The notes beneath the pieces were generated by a model, which did no database searches, was not told the origin of the DNA, and saw only the letters and a program-made list of their open reading frames with translations. A program made the position numbers and the translations under genes. Shown in pieces: positions 37,863 through 45,950 of a stretch of DNA of 64,000 bases. This stretch comes from Halomonas litopenaei. GTDB taxonomy: Bacteria > Pseudomonadota > Gammaproteobacteria > Pseudomonadales > Halomonadaceae. Location: the NCBI RefSeq assembly GCF_017303055.1, contig NZ_JAEKJT010000001.1, positions 372,001 through 436,000 on the forward strand. The letters run 5' to 3'. Within the stretch, counting starts at the first letter, position 1; the number at the start of each line of letters is the position of its first letter.

Positions 37863-39041
37863 CTATTCGCCCTCGATGCCGGTGATTGGCTTGGTTGTGC
37901 CCCAGTTGCGGCAACGGGGGCACTGCCAGTGCAGGTGTTCCCCCGAGAACCCGCAGCGTCGGCAGCGATGCCGCGGCAACGCCTTCAGCAGCGGCTGCGT
38001 GTGTTGACGCAGTAGATCAAAGCGAGTGTCACCGGCGTCAGCGCCGCTGCGCTGGTAAAGCCCCATCAGATAATCGACGCCGCCCAGGCTCGGCTCCTTC
38101 CTTAGCTGTTCGGTAATCAGCTCGATGGCTTCGTCATCGTTGCCGCGTACCTGCCTGAGCGTCTGGGCCAGCAGCACAATAACGCTGGTGCAGGGGTTGA
38201 GCTCCAGCAGGCGCCGCAAGTGTTCGATCAGGCCCTCGGCATCGTCCAGCAGCTGATAGGTGCGCTCCAGCGGCTCCAGCAGGGTGGGGATGAACACCAC
38301 ATCCTGCTGGGGAATACGGTCAAGAAACTTCAGCGCCTGGCGGTACTGGCCGGTGTCGCGGCACAGCTTGGCATGCACGAGATTGGCGCGGATGCAGCGC
38401 TCGTCGATGGACAGCGCTTGCTTGAGGTGCTTGCGGGCGACCCCATGGCTATTGGAGGTGCGAGCTATCTCCGCCAGCTCGCAATGCCAGTGGGCTGCCG
38501 CGCGGCGCAGGTCGTCGTGCTGGCGGGTCAGCTGCGGTACGGCAACCTCGATGGCGTTCTGCCATTCCCCTTCACGCTCGAACAGGTCCACCAGGAGCCG
38601 CTTGGCGTGGTGGCGAATCTCGGCGTGGGTGTCCTCCTTGACCAGACCCTTGAGCAGCCGTTCGGCACGGTCATGCAGACCCAGGTGCAGGAAGTCACGG
38701 GATAGCTCGAGCTGGACCCAGGCGCCCTGGTGGGCATCGAGGAACGGCCGGGCGAGCAGATTCTGGTGAATCTTGACCGCTCGGTCGGCCTCTCCGCGAG
38801 AGCGAAACAGGTTGCCCAGGGTGACATGGGTCTCGATGGTGTCGCTGTTCACTTCAAGCGCGGAGATAAACGTTTCGATGGCCCTGTCCTGCTGGTCGTT
38901 GAGCAGGTAGTTGAGGCCGACGAAATAGTCGCGATGCAGGCTGGGGGCAGGGCGTTGTTGCGGACGGCTTTCCCGCCGGCCGAGCGCCCAGCCAATGGCG
39001 AGGGCGACGACCAGCAGGCCCAGTAGCAGGAGATCCGGCAT
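37863..39041 (-). CDS. lapB: LPS assembly regulator LapB (YciM)
   Basis: An inner-membrane-anchored tetratricopeptide protein that coordinates LPS synthesis with FtsH-mediated LpxC turnover in enterobacteria. It has 392 residues: an N-terminal TM (MPDLLLLGLLVVALAIGWAL), TPR repeats facing the cytoplasm (about 35-350) and a C-terminal rubredoxin-like zinc site (CRRCG and CPRC). The start abuts the lapA stop without a gap (TGAATG). It is third gene of ihfB-lapA-lapB. Confidence 0.93.
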   Translation of the reverse strand: MPDLLLLGLLVVALAIGWALGRRESRPQQRPAPSLHRDYFVGLNYLLNDQQDRAIETFISALEVNSDTIETHVTLGNLFRSRGEADRAVKIHQNLLARPFLDAHQGAWVQLELSRDFLHLGLHDRAERLLKGLVKEDTHAEIRHHAKRLLVDLFEREGEWQNAIEVAVPQLTRQHDDLRRAAAHWHCELAEIARTSNSHGVARKHLKQALSIDERCIRANLVHAKLCRDTGQYRQALKFLDRIPQQDVVFIPTLLEPLERTYQLLDDAEGLIEHLRRLLELNPCTSVIVLLAQTLRQVRGNDDEAIELITEQLRKEPSLGGVDYLMGLYQRSGADAGDTRFDLLRQHTQPLLKALPRHRCRRCGFSGEHLHWQCPRCRNWGTTKPITGIEGE

Positions 39042-39347
39042 TCAGGGCAGTTCCTTCATCTCCTGCACTCGAAGGCGGTCGAGTTCCTTGCGCTGCTGCT
39101 GGTTGTGGCGCTGGGCGCGGGTGAGCAGCGTGCGCAGCCTGATGTAGACGCCGGTCATGGCGAGCATGCCGAGCAGGACGCCCACGGCCAGGGAGGCCAG
39201 CAGCCAGACGGACAGGGATGCCTCGGGCAGCTCGAACCAGATCAGGTTCAGCGGCAGGGCCTGCTGGTTATTGGTCGCGAACAGGATACCGATGATCAGT
39301 ACCGCCAGCAGAATGATGGCCATGATCAGGCCTTTTAGCCAACGCAT
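39042..39347 (-). CDS. lapA: LapA family inner-membrane protein (YciS)
   Basis: A 101-residue protein with two membrane helices (about 5-24 and 43-66) followed by a basic/Gln-rich cytoplasmic coiled coil, the normal LapA layout. It works with LapB in LPS assembly. GGGAAG precedes the ATG. Its stop codon directly touches the lapB start, so the two are translationally coupled. This LPS-assembly LapA is unrelated to the giant adhesin also named LapA. Confidence 0.92.
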   Translation of the reverse strand: MRWLKGLIMAIILLAVLIIGILFATNNQQALPLNLIWFELPEASLSVWLLASLAVGVLLGMLAMTGVYIRLRTLLTRAQRHNQQQRKELDRLRVQEMKELP

Positions 39348-39431
39348 GTGTGACTTCCCGTAGTGAGACGAAGAGAGGTTGAGCCAGAGATAACGGAAAA
39401 CGCTGGCGCGAGTGGGCCCAGACGTTGGTCG

Positions 39432-39728
39432 CTAGTATCCCAGCGCACGGCTGGCATCGACCTGTTCGCGCAACTCCTTTCCTGGCTTGAAGTGTGGCAC
39501 GAACTTGCCTTCCAGCTCCACCGCTTCGCCGGTCTTGGGGTTGCGTCCCACCCGTGGCTCCCGATAGTGCAGAGAGAAACTGCCGAAGCCACGAATTTCG
39601 ACGCGCCCGCCATCGGCCAGGGTGTCGGTGATGTCATCCAGAATGAGGCGCACCGCAGCCTCAACGTCCTTGATCGACAGCTCGGGCTGCCGCATGGAGA
39701 TCTGCTCTATCAGTTCGGACTTTGTCAT
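39432..39728 (-). CDS. ihfB: Integration host factor subunit beta
   Basis: Partner of IHF-alpha; the heterodimer bends DNA at specific sites for transcription, replication and recombination. It has 98 residues starting [11 protein letters not shown], with the DNA-binding arm region [20 protein letters not shown] and the C-terminal [13 protein letters not shown], matching IHF-beta rather than HU. First visible gene of the ihfB-lapA-lapB operon. In related genomes rpsA lies just upstream; here it is replaced by the divergent sdhE. Confidence 0.95.
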   Translation of the reverse strand: MTKSELIEQISMRQPELSIKDVEAAVRLILDDITDTLADGGRVEIRGFGSFSLHYREPRVGRNPKTGEAVELEGKFVPHFKPGKELREQVDASRALGY

Positions 39729-39975
39729 CGGTTATCTCCGTGAGTCCCATCTGGGTGATGAGCGCTGGTCAGGCCAGTGTCGAGGACCGCGTCGATCGCA
39801 GTCCCTTGTTTTTAGATAGCATACTTTTCAAGTGTTGATAAAACAACGCACTACATTGATCGACATTCGTGGCAGGCCCTTGCCCGGCATCACCTTTTTC
39901 GCCGCCGTGCGGCTGCCCGCCGCTGGTGCCTGCGCTATACTGGCGCCACACTTAACATCCCAGACGAGGTTCCCC

Positions 39976-40278
39976 TTGGATCAACCGTCTTCCGCGGCCT
40001 CTCAGCTCGAGGCCGAGCGCAAGCGCCTGCACTGGCACTCCCGTCGCGGCATGTGGGAGCTGGACCTTCTGTTGCTGCCGTTTCTGGAACACCGCTACGA
40101 TGAACTTGATGAGGCCGACAAGGCCGCCTATCGCGACCTGATCACCGAAGAGGATCAGGACCTGTTTATATGGCTGATGCGTCGCGAATGGCCGGAAGAG
40201 CCGACTCGCCGGCGTATCGTGCAGATGATCGTGGACTATGCAGAGACCACGGGTCACGGCCACAATCGGGGCCTCTGA
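39976..40278 (+). CDS. sdhE: Succinate dehydrogenase assembly factor SdhE (TTG start)
   Basis: A small soluble protein that promotes FAD attachment to SdhA/FrdA. The TTG at 39976 is proposed: GAGG lies 6-7 nt upstream and the family homology begins just after it, giving 100 residues against about 90 in E. coli. The conserved flavinylation motif is RRGMWELD, followed by FLEHRYDELDEADKAAYRDL and EEDQDLFIWLMRREWP. It overlaps the next gene (ygfX-like), the usual sdhE-ygfX arrangement. The divergent gap to ihfB (247 bp) contains an AT-rich stretch likely to hold both promoters. Confidence 0.88.
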   Translation: MDQPSSAASQLEAERKRLHWHSRRGMWELDLLLLPFLEHRYDELDEADKAAYRDLITEEDQDLFIWLMRREWPEEPTRRRIVQMIVDYAETTGHGHNRGL

Positions 40279-40981
40279 CCGACAGCATCTCGCCCATGGT
40301 GCAGTGGTGGTGGCGGTCAGTCTGATCGTCGCCATCGTCCTGCCTTCCCCGCTCGGGGGATATGCTGTTGCCTTGCTCGGAGCTGTGCTGATTCGCAGCG
40401 CCCGCCATCCTCTCCTCGGTCAGTTGCGCTGCCTGCCTGGGCCACAGGCCACGCCGGCCGCGTCGCCTTCTGCCATTTTGTCCGCGACGTCCCTCACGCT
40501 GCCTTCCACACTGTCTTCCCCGCTGCCTTCCACACTGTCTTCCCCGCTGTCTTCCACACTGTCTTCCACGCCGCCTGTGTCGAGGTTGCAGATGTACCTG
40601 AGCCCCTGTCGCTGCCCTGGACGATTTCCTAATCTATGGCCCTGTCGATGGCGCCGATGGAGGCAAGGCGTCATGACGTTTGTCGCCGGGCTGGCGTCCG
40701 TCTCAGTGCCTGTTCCCGGACACTGGCAGTGGCGTCCTGGCGTCTGTCAGGACGGGCGAGGGCCCGTCACTGCCTCAGAAGACAGTCACGCTCCCTGGCA
40801 CGACATCGACCTCTATTGCATCAGTGTGGGTCATTACCTGATCGCCCTGCGCTGGCATGGCCGAACCCACTGGCTGTGGCATGACGCCGTGGACCCCGGT
40901 GAATGGTGGCAGCTCAAGCGTTACCTGCTGGGAATGGAGGCCTCGAACAAGGGGCGCCTGGCGAGCGAGCACGATCAATAA
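40238..40981 (+). CDS. YgfX-like membrane protein enlarged by a tandem-repeat insertion
   Basis: A 247-residue protein that directly overlaps sdhE, where YgfX (CptA) normally lies. The N-terminal hydrophobic pair (GAVVVAVSLIVAIVLPSPLGGYAVALLGAVLI) and the C-terminal HWLWHDAVDPGEWWQLKRYLL match the two conserved parts of YgfX, whose usual length is only about 135-150. Between them sits an extra segment including a 4-residue repeat of the L-P/S-S-T/P type (about residues 88-111) and a Trp/Arg/Cys-rich stretch. Whether the protein still works is unknown. The start is uncertain: the ATG used overlaps sdhE by 41 nt. Confidence 0.65.
   Translation: MQRPRVTATIGASDRQHLAHGAVVVAVSLIVAIVLPSPLGGYAVALLGAVLIRSARHPLLGQLRCLPGPQATPAASPSAILSATSLTLPSTLSSPLPSTLSSPLSSTLSSTPPVSRLQMYLSPCRCPGRFPNLWPCRWRRWRQGVMTFVAGLASVSVPVPGHWQWRPGVCQDGRGPVTASEDSHAPWHDIDLYCISVGHYLIALRWHGRTHWLWHDAVDPGEWWQLKRYLLGMEASNKGRLASEHDQ
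40499..40570 (+). repeat. 12-bp coding minisatellite inside the ygfX-like gene, 6 units
   Basis: Six consecutive 12-bp units of the form CTGYCTTCCMCR (40499, 40511, 40523, 40535, 40547, 40559). Being a multiple of three, they keep the frame and encode L-P/S-S-T/P repeats. Confidence 0.85.
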
Positions 40982-41057
40982 TGCGACGAGAAACGCGACT
41001 CGTGAGAGGACGGCGTTCGCACGTCGTAGCATGATGATGAGCGGGGGTAGCGGGCAC

Positions 41058-42116
41058 CTAGAAGGGCAGGGTCAGCTGCTGACGCGCCTCTTGTGGCAGC
41101 AGCCTGACGCCAACCCCAAGCAAGCGCACCGGACGTTGTGCCCGTTGCCAGGCCTGGTCCAGCAGCTGCGCAAAGGTCGCGGGGTCAGGTTCCAGGCCGC
41201 GGGACTCCAGGGTAGTGGTGGTGAAGTCATCGAAGCGTACCTTCACGAACACGCCAGCCAGGGGCGGCCGACCGTTGCGGTCGATACGCGCCTTGAGCTT
41301 TTCGCACAGCTCCACCAGTGCCAACTGCGCGGCGCTCAAGTCGGGCAGGTCGCGTCCGTAGGTGCTTTCGACGCTGATCGACTTGCGTTCACGCTCTACC
41401 TTGACCGGCCGCTCATCGATGCCGCGGGCCAGTTCGTACAGGCGGCGGCCGAACTTGCCGAATTCGTCCAGCAGGCGATCAATGGGCTGGGCGCGCAGCT
41501 CTTCGCAGGTGGTAATGCCCAGCGCATCCAGGCGCGCCCCGGTAGCCGGGCCCACACCGTGCAGCTTGCGCACGGGCAAGGCCAGCACAAAGGACTCGAC
41601 CTGGTCCGGGGGGATGACCGTCAGGCCGTCTGGCTTGTCCCAGTCGCTGGCGATCTTGGCGAGAAACTTCGACGGGGCAGCTCCGACGGACACAGTGATA
41701 CCGGTGCGTGCCAGGCACTGTTCCTTCAGCCAGCGGGCCATCCAGGTCGCGCTGCCCTTGAAGCCTGCGACATCAGTAACGTCCAGATAGGCCTCGTCCA
41801 GTGATAGCGGCTCTACCAGCGGCGTCAGCTCGTGGAAGATGGCCTGGATCTGGGCGGAGACCTCGCGATACTTGTCGAAGTTGGGTGGCACCAGCGTCAG
41901 TTGAGGACACAGGCGCAGGGCGCGGGAGGTCGGCATGGCCGAATGGATACCGAACTTGCGCGCCGGGTAGTTGCAGGTGGTGATGACGCCACGCCCCTCA
42001 CGGGCGCCACCCACGGCCAGCGGGATATCCCGCAGGGCCGGGTTGTCGCGCATCTCGACGGCGGCGTAAAAGCAGTCGCAGTCGGCGTGAAGAATCTTGC
42101 GTACCGGTTCCGTCAT
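41058..42116 (-). CDS. dinB: DNA polymerase IV
   Basis: A Y-family translesion polymerase of 352 residues. Catalytic carboxylates lie in HADCDCFYAAVE (start of the palm) and LSLDEAYLDVT; the nucleotide-gate region is TCNYPARKFGIHSAMP. An HhH segment (LHGVGPATGARLDALGI) and the little-finger domain follow. It ends in QLTLPF, a canonical beta-clamp-binding peptide. SOS control is expected, and lexA lies next on the same strand, but I found no obvious SOS box in the gap before dinB. Confidence 0.95.
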   Translation of the reverse strand: MTEPVRKILHADCDCFYAAVEMRDNPALRDIPLAVGGAREGRGVITTCNYPARKFGIHSAMPTSRALRLCPQLTLVPPNFDKYREVSAQIQAIFHELTPLVEPLSLDEAYLDVTDVAGFKGSATWMARWLKEQCLARTGITVSVGAAPSKFLAKIASDWDKPDGLTVIPPDQVESFVLALPVRKLHGVGPATGARLDALGITTCEELRAQPIDRLLDEFGKFGRRLYELARGIDERPVKVERERKSISVESTYGRDLPDLSAAQLALVELCEKLKARIDRNGRPPLAGVFVKVRFDDFTTTTLESRGLEPDPATFAQLLDQAWQRAQRPVRLLGVGVRLLPQEARQQLTLPF

Positions 42117-42200
42117 GGTCTGGCCTGGCAGCGGCGCGGCGTCTATTTACCCATCCGAAAGGGTGAGGCGGGGTCTCGGCCTAGCTCAGCGTCAGCCTAA

Positions 42201-42284
42201 GTGTTAACCCCAGTGTTGACCCCAGCATTAACCGCAGCACCAACCTTCGCATTAACCTTCCTATTAACCTTTCTATTAACCCAG
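42201..42284 (-). repeat. 12-bp tandem repeat (7 units) that begins at the lexA stop codon
   Basis: Seven 12-bp units (42201, 42213, 42225, 42237, 42249, 42261, 42273). Read in the lexA frame they repeat GGT-TAA-TRG-RAA-like codons, so five of the seven units carry an in-frame TAA at the same place (units at 42213 and 42237 have lost it). The array fills most of the gap between lexA and dinB. Confidence 0.85.
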
Positions 42285-42941
42285 GGCCTGGCCGTTGCCA
42301 CCGCGAATGACACCGACTCCAACGCCTTCGATGTTCAGGCTGTCCCGCCGCAGGTCCAGGGTGATGGGAGCGAAGTCGGGGTTTTCCGCCTGCAGGGTGA
42401 CGTGATGTCCGTCGCGCTGGAAACGCTTGACGGTCACCTCGTCCTCGAGGCGTGCCACCACGATCTGGCCGTTGCGAATGCGTTCAGTACGGTGCACGGC
42501 GAGCAGGTCGCCCTCCAGAATGCCAACGTCCTTCATCGACAGGCCGCGCACGCGCAGCAGGTAGTCGGCACGCGGTGTGAAGTAGTCAGGCGGCAGCGGG
42601 CAGTAACGATCGATATGCTCTGCCGCCAGGATGGGGCTACCCGCGGCGACTTCACCGATGATCGGCAGGCCCTGGACGGGACTGGTGTCCTGTGGCGCAT
42701 CGTTGGCGGCAGTGGTGTCGGCTTCCTGGGCTGGCAGACGAATGCCTCGCGAGGTGCCGCGAATCACCCGGATGGCGCCCTTGCGTTCCAGCGCGCGCAG
42801 GTGCTCTTCAGCGGCGTTGGGGGAGCGAAAGCCCAGTGCGCGTGAGATCTCCGCACGGGTCGGCGGGTACCCCAGCTCGTTCATGGTCTTGACGATAAAG
42901 TCATAGACGTTTTGCTGGCGAGGGGTCAGGGGACGTGTCAT
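42276..42941 (-). CDS. lexA: LexA repressor
   Basis: Transcriptional repressor of the SOS regulon, inactivated by RecA-stimulated self-cleavage. It has 221 residues from the ATG at 42941 (GGAGG just upstream; a GTG four codons earlier is possible). A winged-helix N-terminus ([33 protein letters not shown]) is followed by the peptidase domain: cleavage bond Ala100-Gly101, nucleophile Ser135 and general base Lys172. These are uniformly offset by 16 from the E. coli residues because of a longer linker. Autoregulation is expected. Confidence 0.96.
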   Translation of the reverse strand: MTRPLTPRQQNVYDFIVKTMNELGYPPTRAEISRALGFRSPNAAEEHLRALERKGAIRVIRGTSRGIRLPAQEADTTAANDAPQDTSPVQGLPIIGEVAAGSPILAAEHIDRYCPLPPDYFTPRADYLLRVRGLSMKDVGILEGDLLAVHRTERIRNGQIVVARLEDEVTVKRFQRDGHHVTLQAENPDFAPITLDLRRDSLNIEGVGVGVIRGGNGQALG

Positions 42942-43030
42942 GCGGCCTCCCACGGGCGGCGGTGAGTCAGGACGGCAGCGGCAGGGTAGCCCCAGCGTGC
43001 TGCCAGACAGCGGGTACCTTCAGCACCCTT

Positions 43031-43063
43031 GGTGAAGTGTACAGTATGGATGCCTATCCAGTA
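43031..43063 (-). promoter_or_regulatory. Putative tandem SOS (LexA) boxes upstream of lexA
   Basis: On the lexA strand, TACTGGATAGGCATCCATAC and an adjoining TACTGTACACTTCACC-type box lie about 90-120 bp before the start. Each matches one half of the CTGT-N8-ACAG consensus well and the other half poorly. Two adjacent operators also occur at E. coli lexA. The assignment rests on position plus partial matches. Confidence 0.45.
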
Positions 43064-43207
43064 AAACGGTGATCTGCCTCGAATTTCGCGTTTGGGGTGA
43101 GAGGCGTCGTGGCACCGGTATGAGCGGTCTGATGCACACGTTTCAAACACCGTCTGCGATGGTTGATTGTGCGTAGAGAGCGCCTCCCTTACACTCCGGC
43201 TAACATT

Positions 43208-43221
43208 CAAACAATTGTTTC
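43208..43221 (+). promoter_or_regulatory. PsrA-type operator (CAAAC-AATT-GTTTC)
   Basis: CAAACAATTGTTTC lies 34 bp before the psrA start. It fits the inverted-repeat consensus known for Pseudomonas PsrA, C/GAAAC-N2-4-GTTTG/C, and its central ten bases form a perfect palindrome. This predicts negative autoregulation relieved by long-chain fatty acids, as described for PsrA. Confidence 0.75.
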
Positions 43222-43254
43222 CAACTGCCCTGACTGACTGGACGGAGCCCGCGA

Positions 43255-43917
43255 ATGGCCCAGACCGATACAGTGACTCGCATTCTGGACACCGCCGAGG
43301 TCCTCTTCGCTGAACGAGGTTTCGCGGAAACGTCGCTGCGCAACATTACCGGCAAGGCCAAGGTCAACCTGGCCGCCGTCAACTACCACTTTGGCTCCAA
43401 GAAGGCGCTGATCCAGGCGGTCTTCTCGCGCTACTTGGACCCGTTCTCCGACCGCTTCCACGCCGCCATCGATGAGTTGGAGCGTGGATACGGCAGCAAG
43501 GTCATACCGCTGGAAGTGCTGCTGGAAACCATGGCCAGGACGGTGCTGGAAGTCCCAGCGGAGCGTCATAGCCTGAAAGTCTTCATGCGCCTGCTGGGGT
43601 TGGCCTATAGCCAGGCCCAGGGGCACCTGCGCCGCTATATCCAGGACCAGTACGGCACCGTGTTTACCCGCTTTGTGGCGTTGGTGCGCAAGGCGACCCC
43701 GGAGCTGCCGGATTCCGAACGGTTCTGGCGCCTGCATTTTGTGCTGGGTACGGTCATCTTCACTTTGTCTGGCCTCGATGCCCTGCGCGACATCGCCGAG
43801 AAGGACTACGACGAGCACGTGTCGGTGCGCGACCTGGCACGCCGGATGCGGCCAGTGGTGGTCGCGGCCATGAAGGCTCCCTTGCCGGAGCCGCCGCAGG
43901 CCAGTTCTCAGGCCTGA
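43255..43917 (+). CDS. psrA: TetR-family fatty-acid-responsive regulator PsrA
   Basis: A 220-residue regulator. The TetR DNA-binding domain (TVTRILDTAEVLFAERGF, TSLRNITGKAKVNLAAVNYHFGSK) is nearly identical in pattern to Pseudomonas PsrA, and the ligand domain keeps FMRLLGLAYSQAQGHLRRYI and FWRLHFVLG. Pseudomonas PsrA represses fatty-acid degradation genes and itself, activates rpoS, and responds to long-chain acyl ligands. Its divergent placement beside lexA is the same neighbourhood as in Pseudomonas. CGGAG lies 8 nt before the ATG. Confidence 0.9.
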   Translation: MAQTDTVTRILDTAEVLFAERGFAETSLRNITGKAKVNLAAVNYHFGSKKALIQAVFSRYLDPFSDRFHAAIDELERGYGSKVIPLEVLLETMARTVLEVPAERHSLKVFMRLLGLAYSQAQGHLRRYIQDQYGTVFTRFVALVRKATPELPDSERFWRLHFVLGTVIFTLSGLDALRDIAEKDYDEHVSVRDLARRMRPVVVAAMKAPLPEPPQASSQA

Positions 43918-43976
43918 AGCCAGAGCCCGAAGCCAGAGCCCGAAACTAGAGCCCGAAGCCAGAACCTAAAGCCAGG
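43913..43976 (+). repeat. 13-bp tandem repeat (5 units) starting at the psrA stop codon
   Basis: Five units of CCTGAAGCCAGAG/CCCGAAGCCAGAG type (43913, 43926, 43939, 43952, 43965; the last is 12 bp). The first unit contains the TGA stop of psrA. Because 13 is not a multiple of three and later copies read CCCGA or CTAAA, the stop is not preserved in frame. Confidence 0.85.
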
Positions 43977-44073
43977 CCCGACACCAAATCCGCATTGGAA
44001 CCACCCGGGCGGTGACGCGTCGAACCGGCAACACGGCAGGTACAGCTGCAGCGTAAACAAACAGGGAGAGACG

Positions 44074-44592
44074 ATGCAGACACCGCGACTTGAAGCATTG
44101 CCGCCCGCCGATAGCGTGTGGGTGGAGGTCGACACCTCCACCCAGCAATTGACGCTGTGGCGGGGCAAGCAGCCGGATTGGCAGTGCCTGGTGTCGACCG
44201 GCGTTGCCGGCACTGGCCAGCAAGAGGGCAGCGGCCAGACGCCGCTTGGCTGGCACTACATTCGCGCTGCTATTGGGGGTGGAGAGCCAGTAGGTACCGT
44301 CTTTCGTGGGCGCCGGCCAACCGGAGAGGTGTTCGACGCCGAGCTGGGCCGTGATAACCCCGAGCGGGACTGGATACTGACGCGCATTTTATGGCTGTGC
44401 GGCCTGGAACGGGGCGTCAATCGCGGCGGTAACGTCGACTCTCAGCGGCGCTACATCTACTTCCATGGCACTCCACCGGACAAGCCCATGGGCGTGGCCG
44501 ATTCCCACGGCTGCATTCGACTGCGGGACGATGCCCTGCTGAAGCTGTTCGATCAGGCGCCCCCAGGTACTCCGGTGTGGCTGCACGATTAA
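44074..44592 (+). CDS. L,D-transpeptidase family protein (YkuD domain)
   Basis: A 172-residue YkuD-domain protein with the active-site pattern HGTPP (His131) and SHGCIRL (Cys147 nucleophile, Arg149). Such enzymes form 3-3 peptidoglycan cross-links or attach lipoproteins, normally in the periplasm. The protein starts directly with the domain (MQTPRLEALPPADSVWVEVD) and shows no signal peptide, so either export is unusual or the role is cytoplasmic. GGGAGAG precedes the ATG. It lies 156 bp after psrA, with a repeat array between them. A weak 8-bp hairpin (44614-44636) follows. Confidence 0.85.
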   Translation: MQTPRLEALPPADSVWVEVDTSTQQLTLWRGKQPDWQCLVSTGVAGTGQQEGSGQTPLGWHYIRAAIGGGEPVGTVFRGRRPTGEVFDAELGRDNPERDWILTRILWLCGLERGVNRGGNVDSQRRYIYFHGTPPDKPMGVADSHGCIRLRDDALLKLFDQAPPGTPVWLHD

Positions 44593-44699
44593 GGTCTCCG
44601 CTCAAGAGGCCCGTCAGGCCGCCATTAACGGCCTGAGCTGACAGCTCTTAGGTTGGGCTCAACGACACCCTCGACGCGCCGTGTCTAGATGGGAGCCCG

Positions 44700-45950
44700 T
44701 TACACCACATTGCCCAATTGGAAGATGGGCAGATACATCGCCAGCACCAGGCCGCCGACCACCACCCCCAGCACCACGATGATCAGCGGCTCCAGCAGGC
44801 TGGTCAGCGTATCGACCCGGTCATCCACCTCCCGCTCGTAGTGGTCGGCCACCCGGCTTAGCATGCTATCCAGGGCGCCGGCTTCTTCCCCGATAGCCAC
44901 CATCTGCAAGGCCAGCGACGGAAAGCGCTGTGTTCGCCGCATCGCCAGGTGCAGTCGCTGTCCGCTGGCGACATCGGCCTGCAGCGCTAATACCGCCCGG
45001 CGGTAGACATCGTTGCCGCAGGCGCCGGCGGCGGTCTTCAGTGCGGTTACCAGCGGTACCCCTGCCGCGAAGGCGGTGGCAAGGGTGCGGCAGAAGCGCG
45101 CCACCGCCGCGTGATCCAGAATCGTCCCCACCACCGGGAGCCGCAGCGACAGGGCGTGAAGCTTGAGACGAGCCGCCTGGGACTTCGCCACCCGCCAACG
45201 AACCGCCGCGATCAGGGTGAACAGGCTTCCCAGCGTGACCAGCCACCAGCGTTGAGCAAACTCCGACAGCAGAATGGTCCACTGAGTCATGGCAGGCAGG
45301 CTCGCGCCCACTCCGTCGAACATCTGCTCGAATTGGGGCACCACCTTGATCAGCAGGATCGCGCTGACCGCCATACCCACTGCCACCACAGTGGCGGGAT
45401 ACCAGAGCGCCTTGCGCACGCGCCCCTTCAGCAGCTCGCGTTTCTCCAGGTGATTGGCCAGGCGATCCAGCATCTGATCCAGGGTGCCCGACTGTTCGCC
45501 TGCCGCAATTAGATTGACGTACAGGCTGTCGAAGGCGGCTCCCTGTCGGGACAGCGCCTGCGCCAGGCTGGCACCAGCACTGACATCCATGCCCAGGGCC
45601 TGCACAACCAACCGCATGGCGGGGTTGGACAGGCTGTCGGCCAGCACCCGAAAGGCCTCCAGTAGCGGCACACCGGCAGTCAGCAGGGTGGCCAGCTGAC
45701 GGGAAAACAGCATCAGGTCCCTGGGCTTGATCTGCCTTTGATAGCGGGCCAACTTGCCGGCGGGTTTGAGCTTACGCGGCGTGATGCCCAGCAGGTGCAG
45801 TTGACGCTGCGCATCGGGTCGCCTAGAGGCCAGCAGCATCCCAGTGCAGGCCAGGCCCTGGCGATCTTCTCCCTTCCACTTCCAGCAGAGCTGCCGTTGC
45901 TGCGCGGACCTTGACCGCCCAGCCGTATCTGCTCGAGCACCTGAGCGCAC
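44700..45950 (-). CDS. pilC: Type IV pilus inner-membrane platform protein PilC
   Basis: The inner-membrane platform of the type IVa pilus, working with ATPase PilB. The GTG at 45950 is proposed (AGG 6 nt upstream), giving 416 residues, close to the usual 405-415. It keeps the N-terminal WKWKGEDRQG, two GspF domains each with a cytoplasmic helix bundle (FSRQLATLLTAGVPLLEAF and FCRTLATAFAAGVPLVTAL) and three TM segments, ending LVLAMYLPIFQLGNVV. The frame is open to 46238 but that extension is low-complexity and lacks a ribosome-binding site. The 312 bp between pilB and pilC is unusually long and repeat-like. Confidence 0.88.
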   Translation of the reverse strand: MRSGARADTAGRSRSAQQRQLCWKWKGEDRQGLACTGMLLASRRPDAQRQLHLLGITPRKLKPAGKLARYQRQIKPRDLMLFSRQLATLLTAGVPLLEAFRVLADSLSNPAMRLVVQALGMDVSAGASLAQALSRQGAAFDSLYVNLIAAGEQSGTLDQMLDRLANHLEKRELLKGRVRKALWYPATVVAVGMAVSAILLIKVVPQFEQMFDGVGASLPAMTQWTILLSEFAQRWWLVTLGSLFTLIAAVRWRVAKSQAARLKLHALSLRLPVVGTILDHAAVARFCRTLATAFAAGVPLVTALKTAAGACGNDVYRRAVLALQADVASGQRLHLAMRRTQRFPSLALQMVAIGEEAGALDSMLSRVADHYEREVDDRVDTLTSLLEPLIIVVLGVVVGGLVLAMYLPIFQLGNVV

